Assembly (NCBI GenBank): GCA_030544225.1
Contig: CM060491.1
Span: 2,779,001 to 2,843,000, forward strand
DNA: 64,000 bases
From: Skeletonema marinoi
Lineage: Eukaryota > Bacillariophyta > Thalassiosirophyceae > Thalassiosirales > Thalassiosiraceae
Direction: 5' to 3'
Shown here: positions 62,001-64,000 of the stretch, one piece after another
Layout of the letters: each line of letters opens with the position of its first letter
Position numbering within the stretch: position 1 is the stretch's first letter
Made by a program: the position numbers and the translations under genes
The notes under the pieces: model-generated
The model's input: the letters and a program-made list of their open reading frames with translations, nothing else
The model's database searches: none
Told to the model about the DNA's origin: nothing

Positions 62001-63904
62001 CAACGTCGTAGGTGACCTGATGAGGCCCAATTTGGGACGGCTGCCAGTGCTACTCTATTACCATATCGTATCTCACGCTGTGAATATGGCAATCAACAGC
62101 TTCTAGTGACCCATTGCAGTTGGCCATGATAGTATAGAAGCATCTTTTTCACGGCTCAAGCATTTGTTCGTCGTATCGGCGTCGCTACAACGTCGTAGGT
62201 GACCTGATGAGGCCCAATTTGGGACGGCTGCCAGTGCTACTCTATTACCATATCGTATCTCACGCTGTGAATATGGCAATCGACAGCTTCTAGTGACCCA
62301 TTGCAGTTGGCCATGATAGTATAGAAGCATCTTTTTCACGGCTCAAGCATTTGTTCGTCGTATCGGCGTCGCTACAACGTCGTAGGTGACCTGATGAGGC
62401 CCAATTTGGGACGGCTGCCAGTGCTACTCTATTACCATATCGTATCTCACGCTGTGAATATGGCAATCAACAGCTTCTAGTGACCCATTGCAGTTGGCCA
62501 TGATAGTATAGAAGCATCTTTTTCACGGCTCAAGCATTTGTTCGTCGTATCGGCGTCGCTACAACGTCGTAGGTGACCTGATGAGGCCCAATTTGGGACG
62601 GCTGCCAGTGCTACTCTATTACCATATCGTATCTCACGCTGTGAATATGGCAATCAACAGCTTCTAGTGACCCATTGCAGTTGGCCATGATAGTATAGAA
62701 GCATCTTTTGCACGGCTCAAGCATTTGTTCGTCGTATCGGCGTCGCTACAACGTCGTAGGTGACCTGATGAGGCCCAATTTGGAATTTGGGACGGCTGCC
62801 AGTGCTACTCTATTACCATATCGTATCTCACGCTGTGAATATGGCAATCAACAGCTTCTAGTGACCCATTGCAGTTGGCCATGATAGTATAGAAGCATCT
62901 TTTGCACGGCTCAAGCATTTGTTCGTCGTATCGGCGTCGCTACAACGTCGTAGGTGACCTGATGAGGCCCAATTTGGGACGGCTGCCAGTGCTACTCTAT
63001 TACCATATCGTATCTCACGCTGTGAATATGGCAATCAACAGCTTCTAGTGACCCATTGCAGTTGGCCATGATAGTATAGAAGCATCTTTTGCACGGCTCA
63101 AGCATTTGTTCGTCGTATCGGCGTCGCTACAACGTCGTAGGTGACCTGATGAGGCCCAATTTGGGACGGCTGCCAGTGCTACTCTATTACCATATCGTAT
63201 CTCACGCTGTGAATATGGCAATCAACAGCTTCTAGTGACCCATTGCAGTTGGCCATGATAGTATAGAAGCATCTTTTGCACGGCTCAAGCATTTGTTCGT
63301 CGTATCGGCGTCGCTACAACGTCGTAGGTGACCTGATGAGGCCCAATTTGGGACGGCTGCCAGTGCTACTCTATTACCATATCGTATCTCACGCTGTGAA
63401 TATGGCAATCAACAGCTTCTAGTGACCCATTGCAGTTGGCCATGATAGTATAGAAGCATCTTTTGCACGGCTCAAGCATTTGTTCGTCGTATCGGCGTCG
63501 CTACAACGTCGTAGGTGACCTGATGAGGCCCAATTTGGGACGGCTGCCAGTGCTACTCTATTACCATATCGTATCTCACGCTGTGAATATGGCAATCAAC
63601 AGCTTCTAGTGACCTATAACAATTTGCCATGATAGTATAGAAGCATCTTTTTCACGGCTCAAGCATTTGTTCGTCGTATCGGCGTCGCTACAACGTCGTA
63701 GGTGACCTGATGAGGCCATCTGAGACTCTGCAAGATCCTTTGTTGACGGCCATATCGTATCTCACGCTGTGAATATGGCAATCGACAGCTTCTAGTGACC
63801 CATTGCAGTTGGCCATGATAGTATAGAAGCATCTTTTGCACGGCTCAAGCATTTGTTCGTCGTATCGGCGTCGCTACAACGTCGTAGGTGACCTGATGAG
63901 GCCC
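56057..63904. repeat. 187-bp satellite array, right part (about 42 monomers)
   Basis: Direct continuation of the left array. Monomers differ at a few recurring sites: caatcaac or caatcgac; ttttgcac or tttttcac; tatcggcg or tatcgacg; tgcag, tgaag or aacag; and ctagtgac or ctactgtc. Some are 194 bp through a 7-bp insertion (cagctgc or aatttgg). The last two or three monomers (63590-63904) are more diverged, one with a deletion and foreign bases near 63718-63750. Open frames of 60-80 codons recur with each monomer but 187 is not a multiple of 3 and they have no homology, so they are not genes. Confidence 0.95.
59058..62825. repeat. Higher-order repeat: 942-bp blocks of five monomers, four in a row
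   Basis: Blocks start at 59058, 60000, 60942 and 61884, each four monomers of 187 bp plus one of 194 bp. In the last three blocks the monomer marks are in fixed order: caatcgac, caatcaac, caatcgac, caatcaac, then a 194-bp monomer with ttttgcac. In the first block only positions 4 and 5 match. The final block has a different 7-bp insertion (aatttgg) from the others (cagctgc). Confidence 0.85.
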
Positions 63905-64000
63905 TTGTTTCCGCTGAGAACTTCATCATGACAGTCACCTTTCTGGCATTGTACCATACTCAACAGTCTCATTGTAAACATACTTTAACGTCTTCTCATT
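63905..64000. other. Unique sequence after the satellite
   Basis: The satellite stops after gatgaggccc and 96 bp of non-repeated sequence follow to the window end. Too short to assign. Confidence 0.5.

Noticed and set aside
57825-62339. Recurring frames of 60-80 codons in the satellite
   Set aside because: They repeat because the monomer repeats; 187 is not a multiple of 3, both strands show them and they have no homology.
56057-63904. CRISPR array
   Set aside because: The repeats are 187-bp monomers in direct contact without unique spacers, and the setting is eukaryotic.

Overview
The window looks like nuclear DNA of a diatom, probably a centric species of the Thalassiosirales type. The evidence is: spliceosomal GT-AG introns; plastid-type bipartite leaders (signal peptide, then Phe after an A/G residue, as in ASAFVP of the lipoxygenase and SGFILP of the IF-2); a lipoxygenase of the diatom kind; and a Copia element like those of diatoms. 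The species assignment is inference.

Layout. 1-12 kb is a cluster of a lineage-specific F-box/leucine-rich-repeat family: a gene cut by the window edge, a frameshifted copy, two remnants and a divergent intact pair, with a further copy at 25.5 kb. A chromodomain protein, a Lys-rich protein and an F-box/Cys-rich protein lie between them. 12.5-19.3 kb holds a MORN protein, an NPPY methyltransferase-like gene with a frameshift, three tandem secreted Cys proteins (the middle one may have turned coding sequence into an intron) and another small secreted Cys-rich protein. 19.6-36 kb is ordinary gene-dense sequence: an Asn-rich protein, an organelle-targeted IF-2 (three exons), a YecM-like protein, a UBX protein with a signal peptide, a KOW-like repeat protein, a MYND protein, an M3B oligopeptidase and LSM8. 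36-39.6 kb is a five-exon lipoxygenase with a 219-bp foldback MITE in its first intron.

From 39.6 kb the sequence becomes repeat-rich. A large AAA/NACHT-like ATPase gene (42.0-47.4 kb) is split by a young 1.9-kb non-autonomous LTR element. A peroxiredoxin first exon (48.5 kb) stops at a set of hairpin repeats. From 49.47 kb to 63.9 kb the window is a 187-bp tandem satellite, with 5-mer higher-order repeats of 942 bp. A whole-looking 5.48-kb Copia element has inserted into it, with a 5-bp target duplication.

The most unusual feature is the satellite with higher-order structure. It is a candidate for centromeric, pericentromeric or subtelomeric heterochromatin in a group where such arrays are little described. 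Three single-base frame breaks in host genes (about 3240, 5388 and 14020) may be assembly errors, so they should be checked before being called biology.
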